Positions 38,182 through 47,015 of a stretch of 64,000 nt of DNA are shown here, in pieces. Position numbers and translations under genes: made by a program. The notes below the pieces were generated by a model. It was not told the DNA's origin. It saw only the letters and a program-made list of their open reading frames with translations, and did not search any database. Source of the DNA: Mycobacterium sp. 1100029.7 (lineage in GTDB: Bacteria > Actinomycetota > Actinomycetes > Mycobacteriales > Mycobacteriaceae); NCBI RefSeq assembly GCF_001665235.1, contig NZ_LZSC01000081.1:1-64000 (forward strand), in the 5' to 3' direction. Each line of letters opens with the position of its first letter. The first letter of the stretch is position 1.

Positions 38182-39195
38182 TCACCCATGCTTCGGGTGC
38201 GGCGCGTTTTCGATGAGACTACGCGCCCAATTCAACGTCCAATCCGTCGCCGCCGCGCCATCCAAATTCCAGAACTGCGTGGTGGCGTACATGGCGTGGA
38301 TCGGCTGGCCCGCACCGCCGGCCAGCGTGTTGAGCGTATCCGGCAGCTTCGCGATGCTGAACGCCTCGTTCGGAGCCGCGCAGATCAGGTCGCCGGGGGC
38401 GCAAATCTCGTTGGTCTTGCTATTGAGGTCACCGAAACCACCGGGCCGGGCGCCGGTCATGGTCAGGCCCAACCCCGACAACATCGGCACTTCGTGCAAG
38501 GTCACCTCGGCGCCCTCACCCGGCGGATTGGGCCCGACGTCGTTGCCGACGCCCTGCTGGCGGCGACCGTCGGCGATCAGCGTCACGCCCAGCACCAAGT
38601 CGTCGTCGACGGGCCCGCGGCCGTTGCCGATGTCGCTGGCCAGGTCGCCGGCGATCACCGCGCCCTGCGAGAAACCCATCAGCACATAGCTCGTCAGCGG
38701 GCACCTGTTGTTCATGTCGGTCAGCGCCTGGATGGCCGCGCGGGTGCCTTCGGCCCGACTGTCGTTGTAGGACATCTGCTTGACGCCGCCGAGCGGATTG
38801 TTGAACTGAGCCGTGTACGGAACGGTGTAGGTCTGCACCCGCGAGGCCGGGAACTGCTGCGCGATCGCCACCGTGTCTTGATGCAGCAACGCATTCGGGA
38901 ACTGCATCGGGTTGAGCGGGTCATCCTGCGGCGACGATTCCCAGGTGCCGGGAATGACGAGCACTTGGACGTCGGGGCAGGACGCGTCCTGCGATGCGGG
39001 CCGCGGCTTGTGCGGATGGGTCGTCGTCGACGACGGCGGCAGTACGCCCGGCGGCACCGCGCTGGGCGGTGTTTCGGAGCTGCGGAGCATGGTCACGACC
39101 GCCACGATCACCAACAGGACGACGACGGCCATGCTGAGGGCCGCAGCCCACGCGAGGATTCGACGGCGTTTGTTGCGCCGGGCGTTGGTGGTCAT
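38182..39195 (-). CDS. culp6: Cutinase-like serine esterase/phospholipase (Culp6, Rv3802c-like)
   Basis: This 337-residue protein has an N-terminal basic stretch and one membrane anchor (ILAWAAALSMAVVVLLVIVA), a Thr/Pro spacer and an exported cutinase-like hydrolase domain. The nucleophile lies in VLMGFSQGAV. Conserved cysteines (DASCPDVQ, NEICAPGDLICAA) and a C-terminal histidine region follow. The M. tuberculosis homologue is an essential cell-envelope esterase/phospholipase A linked to mycolate metabolism. Its conserved place between fadD32 and the Ag85 genes supports that role. AGGAG precedes the ATG closely. Confidence 0.92.
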   Translation of the reverse strand: MTTNARRNKRRRILAWAAALSMAVVVLLVIVAVVTMLRSSETPPSAVPPGVLPPSSTTTHPHKPRPASQDASCPDVQVLVIPGTWESSPQDDPLNPMQFPNALLHQDTVAIAQQFPASRVQTYTVPYTAQFNNPLGGVKQMSYNDSRAEGTRAAIQALTDMNNRCPLTSYVLMGFSQGAVIAGDLASDIGNGRGPVDDDLVLGVTLIADGRRQQGVGNDVGPNPPGEGAEVTLHEVPMLSGLGLTMTGARPGGFGDLNSKTNEICAPGDLICAAPNEAFSIAKLPDTLNTLAGGAGQPIHAMYATTQFWNLDGAAATDWTLNWARSLIENAPHPKHG

Positions 39196-39300
39196 GTTCT
39201 CCTGCTAGCAGAGTCGGTAGGTTCGCAGCTCTGCTGCACCCACTACACGGTACCGGCTTCCCGCGCGGCACCGTCCGCCCTGCTAGTCGCCCCGCGTGGC

Positions 39301-40212
39301 TTAGCGGATGGCTCCCACGATGTCGCCCGACATGGCGCCCAGCTGACCGGACCACGAGCCCCAGCCGTTGTCGCCACCGCCCGGGAAGTCGAAGTGGCCG
39401 TTGTGGCCGCCATTGCTGCGGTACTGCTGATAGAACTCGCGCGAACTGCCCATCGCGGCTCCGGCCTGGCCGATCATCGCGGCGTCGTCGCCGCCCATGT
39501 TGGTCGGGCTCCACACCCACAGCCGGGTGTTGTTCTGCGCCAGTAGCGACGCGTGCACGTAAGGGTCATGCCACTTCCAGCGGCCCAGTTGCGGCGCACC
39601 CCACATGCCGTTGCCGTCGATGCCGGCGAACTGCTGCAACCCGGCCAGGATCGCGCCGTTGTAGTTGGTGCTCGACGGGTACAGGAACCCGGACAGCGAG
39701 CCGGCGAAGCCGAAGCGGTCGGGGTGGAAGGCGGCCAGCGCGAACGCGCCGTAGCCGCCCTGCGAGGCGCCGACGGCGCCGTGTCCGCCGGGAGCCAGCC
39801 CCTTGTGGGCGGCCAGCCAGTCGGGCAGCTCACTGGACAGGAAGGTGTCCCACTGCTTGCTGCCGTCCTGCTCCCAGTTGGTGTACATGCTCCACGCGCC
39901 GCCCGCTGGGGCGACGACCGAGATGCCTTTGCCGGCCAACGTGTTCATCGCGTTGCCGGCAGTGACCCAGTTGCTGACGTCCGGAGCGGCGTTGAAGGCG
40001 TCCAGCAGATACACGGCGTGCGGCCCGCCGCCCAGGAATGCCACCGGGATGTCCCGGCCCATCGCCGCCGACGGCACCATCAGGCTCTCGTATCCCGCTG
40101 CCTTGGCTTTGCCGACGGTTGCGGCCGGCTGTAAAGCGAAGGTCAACCCGACCGCCAGCACCGCAACGCAGAGCACCCGGAGAAGCGTTGGCACACCCCG
40201 CACGACCGTCAT
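39301..40212 (-). CDS. fbpD: MPT51/FbpD, Ag85-related secreted protein
   Basis: This 303-residue exported protein of the antigen 85 fold has a signal peptide (LLRVLCVAVLAVGLTFAL, cleaved near AKA) followed by the conserved MPT51 sequence (YLLDAFNA, VVAPAGGAWSMYTNWEQDG, GRWKWHDPYVHASLL). MPT51 is described as a non-catalytic relative that may bind fibronectin or carbohydrate. At the nucleophile position this copy reads GASQGG with Ser150, whereas I recall GAAQGG in M. tuberculosis. The His region (GGHNGHFDFP) is present. ATG 40212 follows GGAGGGTGG; a GTG six bases upstream is in frame. Confidence 0.93.
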   Translation of the reverse strand: MTVVRGVPTLLRVLCVAVLAVGLTFALQPAATVGKAKAAGYESLMVPSAAMGRDIPVAFLGGGPHAVYLLDAFNAAPDVSNWVTAGNAMNTLAGKGISVVAPAGGAWSMYTNWEQDGSKQWDTFLSSELPDWLAAHKGLAPGGHGAVGASQGGYGAFALAAFHPDRFGFAGSLSGFLYPSSTNYNGAILAGLQQFAGIDGNGMWGAPQLGRWKWHDPYVHASLLAQNNTRLWVWSPTNMGGDDAAMIGQAGAAMGSSREFYQQYRSNGGHNGHFDFPGGGDNGWGSWSGQLGAMSGDIVGAIR

Positions 40213-40316
40213 GTCCACCCTCCATCGTCTAGTCGCTGTGTTTGCACAGTAGCCAGGCCCGACGTAGCGCTATACCGCAGGGTAGTGAATCAAGTCACAC
40301 CCGCCGCGAAACGACG

Positions 40317-40348
40317 AGCGGCGGAAACCCCGAAGGGTTCCCGCCGCT
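40317..40348 (-). terminator. Hairpin terminator downstream of fbpA
   Basis: A 14-bp stem with one mismatch (AGCGGCGGAAACCC and GGGTTCCCGCCGCT) closes on CGAA, which reads as a stable TTCG tetraloop on the fbpA coding strand. It lies 17 bases beyond the fbpA stop and before MPT51. It should terminate or attenuate fbpA transcription and uncouple the two Ag85-family genes. Confidence 0.8.
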
Positions 40349-40365
40349 GTCGTACTGCTTGGTGT

Positions 40366-41403
40366 TTAGGTGCCCTGGGTGGAACCGGCGGCGGCCGCAG
40401 TGGCCGGGCCGGCGCCCGGGGTGGCGCCCAGCGCCGACTGCAGGTCAGGCTTCATCGCCTGCAGCTGCGCGCCCCAGTAGGGCCAGTCGTGGGTGCCGTT
40501 GGCGTCGAAGTTCCACACCGCGTTGTGGCCACCGGCCGCGTTGTACGCCTCCTGGAACTTCAGGTTGCTGGTCCGCACGAAGCCTTCCAGGAACTTGGCG
40601 GGCAGGTTGTCGCCACCGAGGTCGGACGGCTTGCCGTTACCGCAGTAGATCCAGATGCGCGTGTTGTTCGCGACGAGCTTGCCCACCTGCAGCGACGGGT
40701 CGTTGCGCTGCCAGGCCGGGTCGCTGGACGGACCCCACATGTCGGCGGCCTTGTAACCACCGGCGTCACCCATGGCGAGGCCGATCAGCGACGGGCCCAT
40801 CCCCTGCGACGGGTCCAGCAGCGCCGACAGCGAGCCGGCGTACGGGAACTGCTCGGGGTGGTAGGCCGCTAGGATCAGCGCCGACGAACCGGCCATCGAC
40901 AGACCGACGGCTGCGCTGCCGGTCGGCTTGACCTGCTTCTGCGCCGACAGGTACTGCGGCAGCTCGCTGGTCAGGAAGGTCTCCCACTTGTAGGTGGTGC
41001 AGCCGGCCTTTCCGCAAGCGGGCTTGTACCAGTCGGAGTAGAAGCTCGACTGGCCACCGACCGGCATGACAACCGAGATGCCGGACTGGTTGTACCACTC
41101 GAAAGCCGGGGTGTTGATGTCCCAGCCGTTGAAGTCGTCCTGAGCGCGCATACCGTCGAGCAGGTACAGCGCGGGCGAGTTGGCCCCACCACTCTGGAAT
41201 TGAATCTTGATGTCGCGGCCCATTCCGGCCGACGGAACCTGCAGGTACTCCACCGGCAGACCCGGGCGTGAGAACGCCCCAGCGGTCGCCGAGCCCCCTA
41301 CGACGCCAATCAGACCCGACAGCAGGGCTGCTCCAGCAGCACCCACCACGAGCCGGCGTGGCATCCGAGCCACGGCGCCGCGAAACCTGTCAACAAGCGT
41401 CAT
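40366..41403 (-). CDS. fbpA: Antigen 85A mycolyltransferase
   Basis: Ag85A transfers mycolic acid between trehalose monomycolates to form trehalose dimycolate, and onto arabinogalactan. The 345-residue precursor has a signal peptide (RRLVVGAAGAALLSGLIGVV, cleaved before FSRPGLPVEYL). The mature alpha/beta-hydrolase domain has nucleophile Ser in GLSMAGSSA, the acid in AKFLEGFVR and the His in AAGGHNAVWNFD. The fibronectin-binding type region WDINTPAFEWYNQSG is conserved. The C-terminus is an Ala/Thr/Gly tail. ATG 41403 follows GAGGAAGCAAGG; the longer frame upstream is not supported. Confidence 0.98.
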   Translation of the reverse strand: MTLVDRFRGAVARMPRRLVVGAAGAALLSGLIGVVGGSATAGAFSRPGLPVEYLQVPSAGMGRDIKIQFQSGGANSPALYLLDGMRAQDDFNGWDINTPAFEWYNQSGISVVMPVGGQSSFYSDWYKPACGKAGCTTYKWETFLTSELPQYLSAQKQVKPTGSAAVGLSMAGSSALILAAYHPEQFPYAGSLSALLDPSQGMGPSLIGLAMGDAGGYKAADMWGPSSDPAWQRNDPSLQVGKLVANNTRIWIYCGNGKPSDLGGDNLPAKFLEGFVRTSNLKFQEAYNAAGGHNAVWNFDANGTHDWPYWGAQLQAMKPDLQSALGATPGAGPATAAAAGSTQGT

Positions 41404-41727
41404 CCTTGCTTCCTCATCTTTTCGGCGCATCCTTCATCAGGGCGCGTCGTTGATTGGTTCGGACTGCATGCGCAACAGGCGCGGCAGTACTTCAGTAGTG
41501 AACCACATGATCCCGCGCGCGCTCTCATCGAGGACGTCCCGCAAACCGGCCTCCGGCGGCGATTTCGTGGAACTTTCCGGCCGGACGCGGCCGCGAAAAA
41601 CGGCGTTTTCCCATGTGCCTGGCGGTAAGCGTGCACTGGTGAGAACGCAAATGTGAATTTGCTGTCAGTGACGGGGCCCAGAAAATTGGAATCGCTTCGA
41701 GATCTGTGAGATTTGTCCTCGCAACAT
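41404..41727 (-). promoter_or_regulatory. fbpA upstream region with a 16-bp palindrome
   Basis: This 324-bp gap between aftB and fbpA contains no credible gene. At 41647-41662 a perfect inverted repeat GCAAAT-GTGA-ATTTGC lies in a locally AT-rich patch about 245 bases before the fbpA start. It could be an operator for the separately transcribed fbpA gene. No other convincing element was found. Confidence 0.35.
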
Positions 41728-43656
41728 TCACTCACGTGGCGGCGGAGGGATGGTTTCCGGCACCGGCAGGCCGCATCGGGCGAGTTCGTAAAGGGGCACC
41801 CGGTCGATCCGGTAGCCGGTGAATTCGAAGGAGTGCAAGAAGTTTGAGACGAACCGGTGCAGCGTCATCGGCGCCCGCACCGACGCCAGCACCGCTTTGG
41901 TCTCCGGACACTGCAGGGCCGCCACCGCCTGGGCGACCCAGTTGACGTCCAGGTAGCCCGGAACGCCCGGATACAGCTTCACCCAGGGGCCGTCGGCGAT
42001 CACCCAGTCGGGGAACAGGTTCTTGTCGTGCCCGATCCGGCCGTGTGTCAGGCGCTGCGTGTGCTGGGCGAGCGGGTTGGCCAACCCGATCTGGTCGATC
42101 ACCCGGACGTCGAGACCGACGTTCATGCCCAGCATGCCCAGGTTCGTGAAAAACACTGCGTGCTGGGGCTTTTGCGGCGGCTGCCCGGGGGGTGGCTGCA
42201 GCATGGGCACCAAATCCCACTGCGTGTAATTGCCAGACGGCAGCAACAACGCCCCATCGGGGGTGTTGTCCAGCGCGGTCAGCACGGCCGCCATCCTGGG
42301 GTAGTCGAGATAGTCGTCGGCGGTCAGCGGGTGCGCGTGACCCGTCGCCTGGGCGTAAAACCGCCGCTCGTCGACGATGCCGGTGTACGTGACGTGGGTG
42401 CCGTCGTAGCCCATCCCGGGCGAGTTTGCTGCCCACAGCGACCAACCCGCGATACCCAGCCACAACAAGCTGGCCGCACCGGTCAGCCAGTACCCCGTCT
42501 CCCGCGAATAGTCCTGGCCGTCCGGGATCAGCACCGGGATCACGGCAACCGGCGCCAGCAAACAAAACAGGGGCGCCAGCAGCACCCGGGCGTGCATGAA
42601 ATCGCCGCCCTGACGGGTCCAGTACAGCGCTTGCAGCAGGCCGCTCACGAGGGCGAATGCGACCACTGCCGGCGGGCTCTGCACGGCGCGGGCCAGCCGT
42701 CCGTAGTTGGGGGCGAGCATCGGTCGCAGGAACGACGGCCGGCGCCGGGCCGCCATCAGCAGCAGGCCCAACGGCACCAGCAGCAGCACCGGCAGCCACA
42801 CGGCGTAGGGCTGGACGAAGTTGGACAGATAAATCATGCCCTGCGACCACTTGTCACCTGCGGCATCTTTGGCCAATGCGGTCCCGGGCACCAGCAGGCC
42901 GTAGTAGCCCATCCGGAAGATCTGGTAGGCCACCGGCAGCAGACCGCCGGCCACCACGATCAGCACGCGGCGGCGCCAGGTCCGGGCCGCGACCAGCAGC
43001 ATGACCAGGGCCAGACCGCCCATCAGCGCCAGCTCGGGGCGGACCAGGACGCTAAGGCCGGCGACGAACGCCAGTGCGCCCAGGAACAGGTCGCTGTCGG
43101 GTCGGTTGCGCACCGGCTGCGACCAGCAGACCATCATCCACCACAGCAACCCCAGGTAGGCCAGCGTCAACCCGCTTTCCAGACCCGAGGTGGCGAAGTC
43201 GCGCGCCGGCGGCAGCGCGATGTAGACCAACGCGCCGGCGGGCAGCAGGATCGCCCGGCGTCCCCGCAGGCTGGGCGCGTACAGGCGGCCGGCGCCCAAC
43301 ATCAGCAGCGCCACACCCGAGACGGACAGCGCCAGCGCCAGTGTCAGCGCCACGTACTCCATGCGGACCGGCCCACCGACCCAGCTTCCCGCGTACATCA
43401 GGTAGGTCCAGGCCGTCGAGGTGTTGGCCTCGACGCGCTCGCCCTGGTTGAACACCGGTCCGTTGCCGGCCAACAGGTTGCGCACGGTACGCAGCACGAT
43501 CAATCCGTCGTCGGCGATCCAGCGCCGCTGCCAGGCCCCCCAACCGAACAGCACGGCCACCAACGCCACGCTGACCCACAGGCTGAGCCGGGCCACGGTC
43601 TCGTACGGGAACGGCGGCCGGCCCCGGCGTCTGCCCGCGGCCCGGCGGCGCAGCAC
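41728..43656 (-). CDS. aftB: Terminal beta-(1-2) arabinofuranosyltransferase AftB
   Basis: AftB is the polytopic GT-C enzyme that caps arabinan with beta-(1-2)-linked arabinofuranose, the site where mycolates attach. The protein has the GT-C acidic motif in RRWIADDGLIVLRTVRNLL near its start, many membrane helices and a soluble C-terminal domain (MAAVLTALDNTPDGALLLPSGNY, NLFPDWVIADGPW). The start is uncertain. GTG 43656 (642 residues) lies just after the ubiA stop with AGGCGTGAG before it, while GTG 43596 matches the shorter H37Rv start better. The open frame further upstream overlaps ubiA and is not supported. Confidence 0.93.
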   Translation of the reverse strand: MLRRRAAGRRRGRPPFPYETVARLSLWVSVALVAVLFGWGAWQRRWIADDGLIVLRTVRNLLAGNGPVFNQGERVEANTSTAWTYLMYAGSWVGGPVRMEYVALTLALALSVSGVALLMLGAGRLYAPSLRGRRAILLPAGALVYIALPPARDFATSGLESGLTLAYLGLLWWMMVCWSQPVRNRPDSDLFLGALAFVAGLSVLVRPELALMGGLALVMLLVAARTWRRRVLIVVAGGLLPVAYQIFRMGYYGLLVPGTALAKDAAGDKWSQGMIYLSNFVQPYAVWLPVLLLVPLGLLLMAARRRPSFLRPMLAPNYGRLARAVQSPPAVVAFALVSGLLQALYWTRQGGDFMHARVLLAPLFCLLAPVAVIPVLIPDGQDYSRETGYWLTGAASLLWLGIAGWSLWAANSPGMGYDGTHVTYTGIVDERRFYAQATGHAHPLTADDYLDYPRMAAVLTALDNTPDGALLLPSGNYTQWDLVPMLQPPPGQPPQKPQHAVFFTNLGMLGMNVGLDVRVIDQIGLANPLAQHTQRLTHGRIGHDKNLFPDWVIADGPWVKLYPGVPGYLDVNWVAQAVAALQCPETKAVLASVRAPMTLHRFVSNFLHSFEFTGYRIDRVPLYELARCGLPVPETIPPPPRE

Positions 43657-43684
43657 CTCACGCCTGATGGCCTCCAGACCGGGG

Positions 43685-44596
43685 CTAGCCGAAGGCAACG
43701 GCGGCACCAACTGTTGCGATCCACGCCAGGAACAGCAGCTGCAACACCCGGTCGCGCAGCGCAATGTCTTCGGGCTCGCCGGCCAGGCCACCGTCGACGT
43801 CGACGGCGTAGCGCAGGATCGCGATCGTGAACGGAACCATCGACACCGCGAACCAGGAACCGGAGTAGCGGTCCCGCTCGAAGGCCCACATGCCGTAGCA
43901 CAGCACCACCGCGGTGGCCGACAACGTCCAGACGAATCGCAGGTAGGTGCTGGTGTAGCTCTCCAAGGATTTGCGGATCGCCGCCCCGGTGCGCTCGGCG
44001 AGCTGCAATTCGGCGTAGCGCTTACCGGCCACCATGAACAGCGACGCGAACGCCGCCGTGAGCAGGAACCACTGGGACAGCGGAATGTCGGTGGCTGCGC
44101 CGCCGGCGATGGCGCGCAGCAGATACGCCGACGACACGATGCAAATGTCCATCACCGCTTGATGTTTCAAACCAAAGCAGTAGCCCAGCTGCATCACGAT
44201 GTAGACGCCCATCACCACGGCGAGGTTGGGTGTCAGCCACCAGGAGATGCCCAGCGAGGCGATTCCCAGCACCGACGCCAGCGCGTAGGCGAGCCACTCG
44301 GGCACCACGCCGGCCGCGATGGGCCGGAACCGCTTGGTGGGGTGTTCCCGGTCGGCCTCGACATCGCGCACGTCGTTGACCAAGTAGATGCACGACGCGG
44401 CCAGGCTGAACACGATGAACGCCACGCCCACCTTGGTCGCCACGTCGGCGTAGTCGTAACGGACGCCGCGGCCGGCGGCGGCCACCGGCGCGGCCACCAC
44501 CAACACGTTCTTGACCCACTGGCGCGGGCGCATCGCCTTGATCACCCCGGTGATCAGGTTCGCCGGGGGTCGTCCGGTCACCACGTCTTCACTCAT
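43685..44596 (-). CDS. ubiA: Decaprenyl-phosphate phosphoribosyltransferase UbiA (DPPR synthase)
   Basis: This enzyme transfers 5-phosphoribose from PRPP to decaprenyl phosphate, the first step toward the arabinose donor later epimerised by DprE1/DprE2. The 303-residue UbiA-superfamily protein has the first Asp-rich motif NDVRDVEADREHPTKRFRP, a second polar loop (HQAVMDICIVSSAYLLRAI) and about nine membrane helices. ATG 44596 gives the family length (302 in H37Rv). It sits between aftB and the phosphatase that acts on its product. Confidence 0.95.
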   Translation of the reverse strand: MSEDVVTGRPPANLITGVIKAMRPRQWVKNVLVVAAPVAAAGRGVRYDYADVATKVGVAFIVFSLAASCIYLVNDVRDVEADREHPTKRFRPIAAGVVPEWLAYALASVLGIASLGISWWLTPNLAVVMGVYIVMQLGYCFGLKHQAVMDICIVSSAYLLRAIAGGAATDIPLSQWFLLTAAFASLFMVAGKRYAELQLAERTGAAIRKSLESYTSTYLRFVWTLSATAVVLCYGMWAFERDRYSGSWFAVSMVPFTIAILRYAVDVDGGLAGEPEDIALRDRVLQLLFLAWIATVGAAVAFG

Positions 44597-44606
44597 TCGG
44601 CCACAC

Positions 44607-45134
44607 CTATCTCGACTTTCTATCGAGCCAGAGTGCAAGGCGAGCGACCGCGGCGCCGAGCGCCACGCCGAAGGCCACGTCGCTGGGATAGTGCACGCCC
44701 AGCAGTATCCGCGACAGCGCCATCGGCAAAACCAGCACCGCCGCGCTTGCTCCTCGAGGCAGTCCGGTGGCGCGGCCCATCAGGACGGCCGCCGCCGTCG
44801 TCGAGGTGGCGTGCGCGGACGGGAAACTCAGCTGGCTCGGCGTGCCGACGTTGACCGCGACCGCGGGATGATGCGGGCGCTTACGCCGCACCACCCGCTT
44901 GATCAGGACGGCCGCGGCGTGGGCGGCGAAGGTGCCGCCGGCCGCCACCAGCCAGTCCCGGCGCCGACGTTCGTTCAGGAAGGCGCCGAGCAGTTCGACC
45001 AGCAGCCACCCGAAGCTGTGTTCGCCGAAGTGGGACATGCCGCGCGCGGTGGCCAGCACTCCGGGCCGGTCCGCCAGCGCCGACTGGACGGCGACCATCG
45101 CGGCGACTTCGCCGCGCGGCGCCGGTTCAGGCAT
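44607..45134 (-). CDS. PAP2 phosphatase, putative decaprenylphosphoryl-5-phosphoribose phosphatase (Rv3807c-like)
   Basis: This 175-residue membrane phosphatase has all three PAP2 motifs: KRVVRRKRP, FPSAHATS and SRILLGVHYPSD. It is the proposed enzyme that removes the 5-phosphate from decaprenylphosphoryl-phosphoribose between the UbiA and DprE1 steps. Its start overlaps the glfT2 stop by 8 bases and it ends 10 bases before ubiA, so the three genes are one transcription unit. Confidence 0.9.
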   Translation of the reverse strand: MPEPAPRGEVAAMVAVQSALADRPGVLATARGMSHFGEHSFGWLLVELLGAFLNERRRRDWLVAAGGTFAAHAAAVLIKRVVRRKRPHHPAVAVNVGTPSQLSFPSAHATSTTAAAVLMGRATGLPRGASAAVLVLPMALSRILLGVHYPSDVAFGVALGAAVARLALWLDRKSR

Positions 45135-47013
45135 GGCTTGCTTGGGTCAGCAGCACGGTCTCCCACTTCTGCTTGCTGGACAGCACCGGCAGTGCGCCCC
45201 GGTACACCCGGCGCATCTCGTCGAACCGGCTCACCAGCTGCCGCTGGCGGCGCAGCGACTGCGTCAGCAGGGTGAACATCTTGCGCCGGTCACGCTGCCG
45301 GTAGACCACGCCGCAGCCGTCGGCGGTGGTGACGGTGACGCCGTCGACGGTGCACAGCCGGAACCAGCGCGCATCCTGGGTGGGCACGTTGAACTCCGGA
45401 CGCTGGTGGCTCTCCGGGTCGGCGGCCTTGAGGTTGTGCAGAATGCCGCGGGCCAACCGGTAGCCGATCGAGACCGGGTTGACCGGTGGCTTCATCGCCT
45501 TGGTCTTGTACGACGGCGTCGGCAGTTCGCTGGCGGCCGGCAACACGACGGCGTCGGGGTATTCCTTGCGCAGTCGGTGCACTTCCGGCAGTCCCGATTC
45601 CAGGATCGAGAAGATGTGCTCCGGGCCGGCGAGGAAGTCGTCGATGGCCCTGTTCTGAATCGCGACAGTCGAATATTCAAGGCACGCAAGATGTTTCAGC
45701 GTCGCCTTGAGGTGGCTGCGGACCAGGCCGGTGATGTCGCCGTCCCAGTGCAACGCGGCGACCACCAACCGGTTGCGCAGATGGAAGTAGGCCTGCCAGT
45801 CGATCGCGTCGTCCTTGTCGCTCCACGCCATGTGCCAGATCGCGGCGCCCGGCAGGGTAACCGTCGGGAAACCGTGTTCGCCTGCGCGCAAACCGTATTC
45901 GGCGTCGTCCCATTTGATGAACAACGGCAGCGGCTGGCCCAGCTCCTCGGCCACCTGCCGCGGGATCATGCACGTCCACCACCCGTTGAAGTCGACGTCG
46001 ATGCGTCGGTGCAGCAGCGCGCTGCGATCGTTCTTGTCGTTCAACGGGAATTCGGCGAAGTCGTGGTCGTATTCGGCATGCGGCGCCGCGGTCCACATGA
46101 AGTTCGCCTGGTTGACGACCTCACCCATGATGTGCAGGTGTGACGGCTCCTGCAGGTTGAGCATCTGACCACCGATCAGCATCGGCGTCTTGGCGAACCG
46201 GTTGAGCGCCAGCACCCGCAGAATCGTGTCCGGTTCGATGCGGATGTCGTCATCCATGAACAGGATCTGTTGGCAGTCGGTGTTTTTCAATGCCTCGTAC
46301 ATCACCCGGCTGTAACCACCGGACCCGCCGAGGTTGGGCTGGTCGTGAATGGACAGCCGATTGCCCAGGCCCGCCGACGCCGCCGCGAAGTCCGGGTGGT
46401 CGCGCACCTTGCGGGTGCCCTGATCCGGCACGATCACTGCGCCAATGACCTTGTCCACCAACGGGTCCGTGGTCAGGTCGGCCAGTGCGTTCACGCAGTC
46501 GGCGGGGCGGTTGAAGGTGGGGATGCCGACGGCGATGTTGGCCGTGCCCGGCGCGGCCTCGGTCGCATACCAGCCGCCGCTGAGCAGCGAGACCGCGGTG
46601 TCGGTGGTGATGTCGAACCAGATCCAGCCGCCATCCTCGAACGGCTTGAGCGGCACCTCGATCTCGACGACGGCCGGCTGCTCGTCGGTGCCGACGAATT
46701 GGCGACCCTCCACCGAGATTCGCACTCCGGTGGCCTTGGTCCGGTACATGTCGACGCGCCCGGTTCCGGTCAACTCGACCCGCAACACCACCGATGCGCA
46801 GATCGACCACCGGCGCCAATAGCTGGCCGGGAATGCGTTGAAGTACGTCGCGAACGACACCTCGGACTCTTTGCCGATCTCCAGCGAGGTCCGGCTGGTC
46901 GCGTGCGCGCGCCGGGCGTTGGTCGTCGACTCCTCCAGGTACAGCGTGCGGACGTCGAGCGGTTCACCCGGTCGCGGCAAGATGATTCGGGACAGCAGGC
47001 TCACGGCGGTCAT
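45127..47013 (-). CDS. glfT2: Galactofuranosyltransferase GlfT2
   Basis: GlfT2 polymerises the galactan of arabinogalactan, adding alternating beta-(1-5) and beta-(1-6) galactofuranose from UDP-Galf. The 628-residue protein has an N-terminal beta-rich domain and the GT-A core with AVGIPTFNRPADCVNAL. The metal-binding motif lies in LFMDDDIRIEPD, the catalytic acidic region is WDDAEYGLRAGEHG and the metal-ligand histidine is in AIWHMAW. A C-terminal helical domain follows. It begins 2 bases after the glf stop, so donor synthesis and polymerisation are coupled. Confidence 0.97.
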   Translation of the reverse strand: MTAVSLLSRIILPRPGEPLDVRTLYLEESTTNARRAHATSRTSLEIGKESEVSFATYFNAFPASYWRRWSICASVVLRVELTGTGRVDMYRTKATGVRISVEGRQFVGTDEQPAVVEIEVPLKPFEDGGWIWFDITTDTAVSLLSGGWYATEAAPGTANIAVGIPTFNRPADCVNALADLTTDPLVDKVIGAVIVPDQGTRKVRDHPDFAAASAGLGNRLSIHDQPNLGGSGGYSRVMYEALKNTDCQQILFMDDDIRIEPDTILRVLALNRFAKTPMLIGGQMLNLQEPSHLHIMGEVVNQANFMWTAAPHAEYDHDFAEFPLNDKNDRSALLHRRIDVDFNGWWTCMIPRQVAEELGQPLPLFIKWDDAEYGLRAGEHGFPTVTLPGAAIWHMAWSDKDDAIDWQAYFHLRNRLVVAALHWDGDITGLVRSHLKATLKHLACLEYSTVAIQNRAIDDFLAGPEHIFSILESGLPEVHRLRKEYPDAVVLPAASELPTPSYKTKAMKPPVNPVSIGYRLARGILHNLKAADPESHQRPEFNVPTQDARWFRLCTVDGVTVTTADGCGVVYRQRDRRKMFTLLTQSLRRQRQLVSRFDEMRRVYRGALPVLSSKQKWETVLLTQASHA

Positions 47014-47015
47014 GC

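Noticed and set aside
41525..41731. Short minus-strand frame upstream of fbpA
   Set aside because: It lacks a ribosome-binding site, codon-bias support and similarity, and it lies in the probable promoter region of fbpA.
41857..43830. 657-codon plus-strand frame opposite aftB
   Set aside because: It is a His/Gln/Arg-rich shadow of aftB with no start signal or domain.
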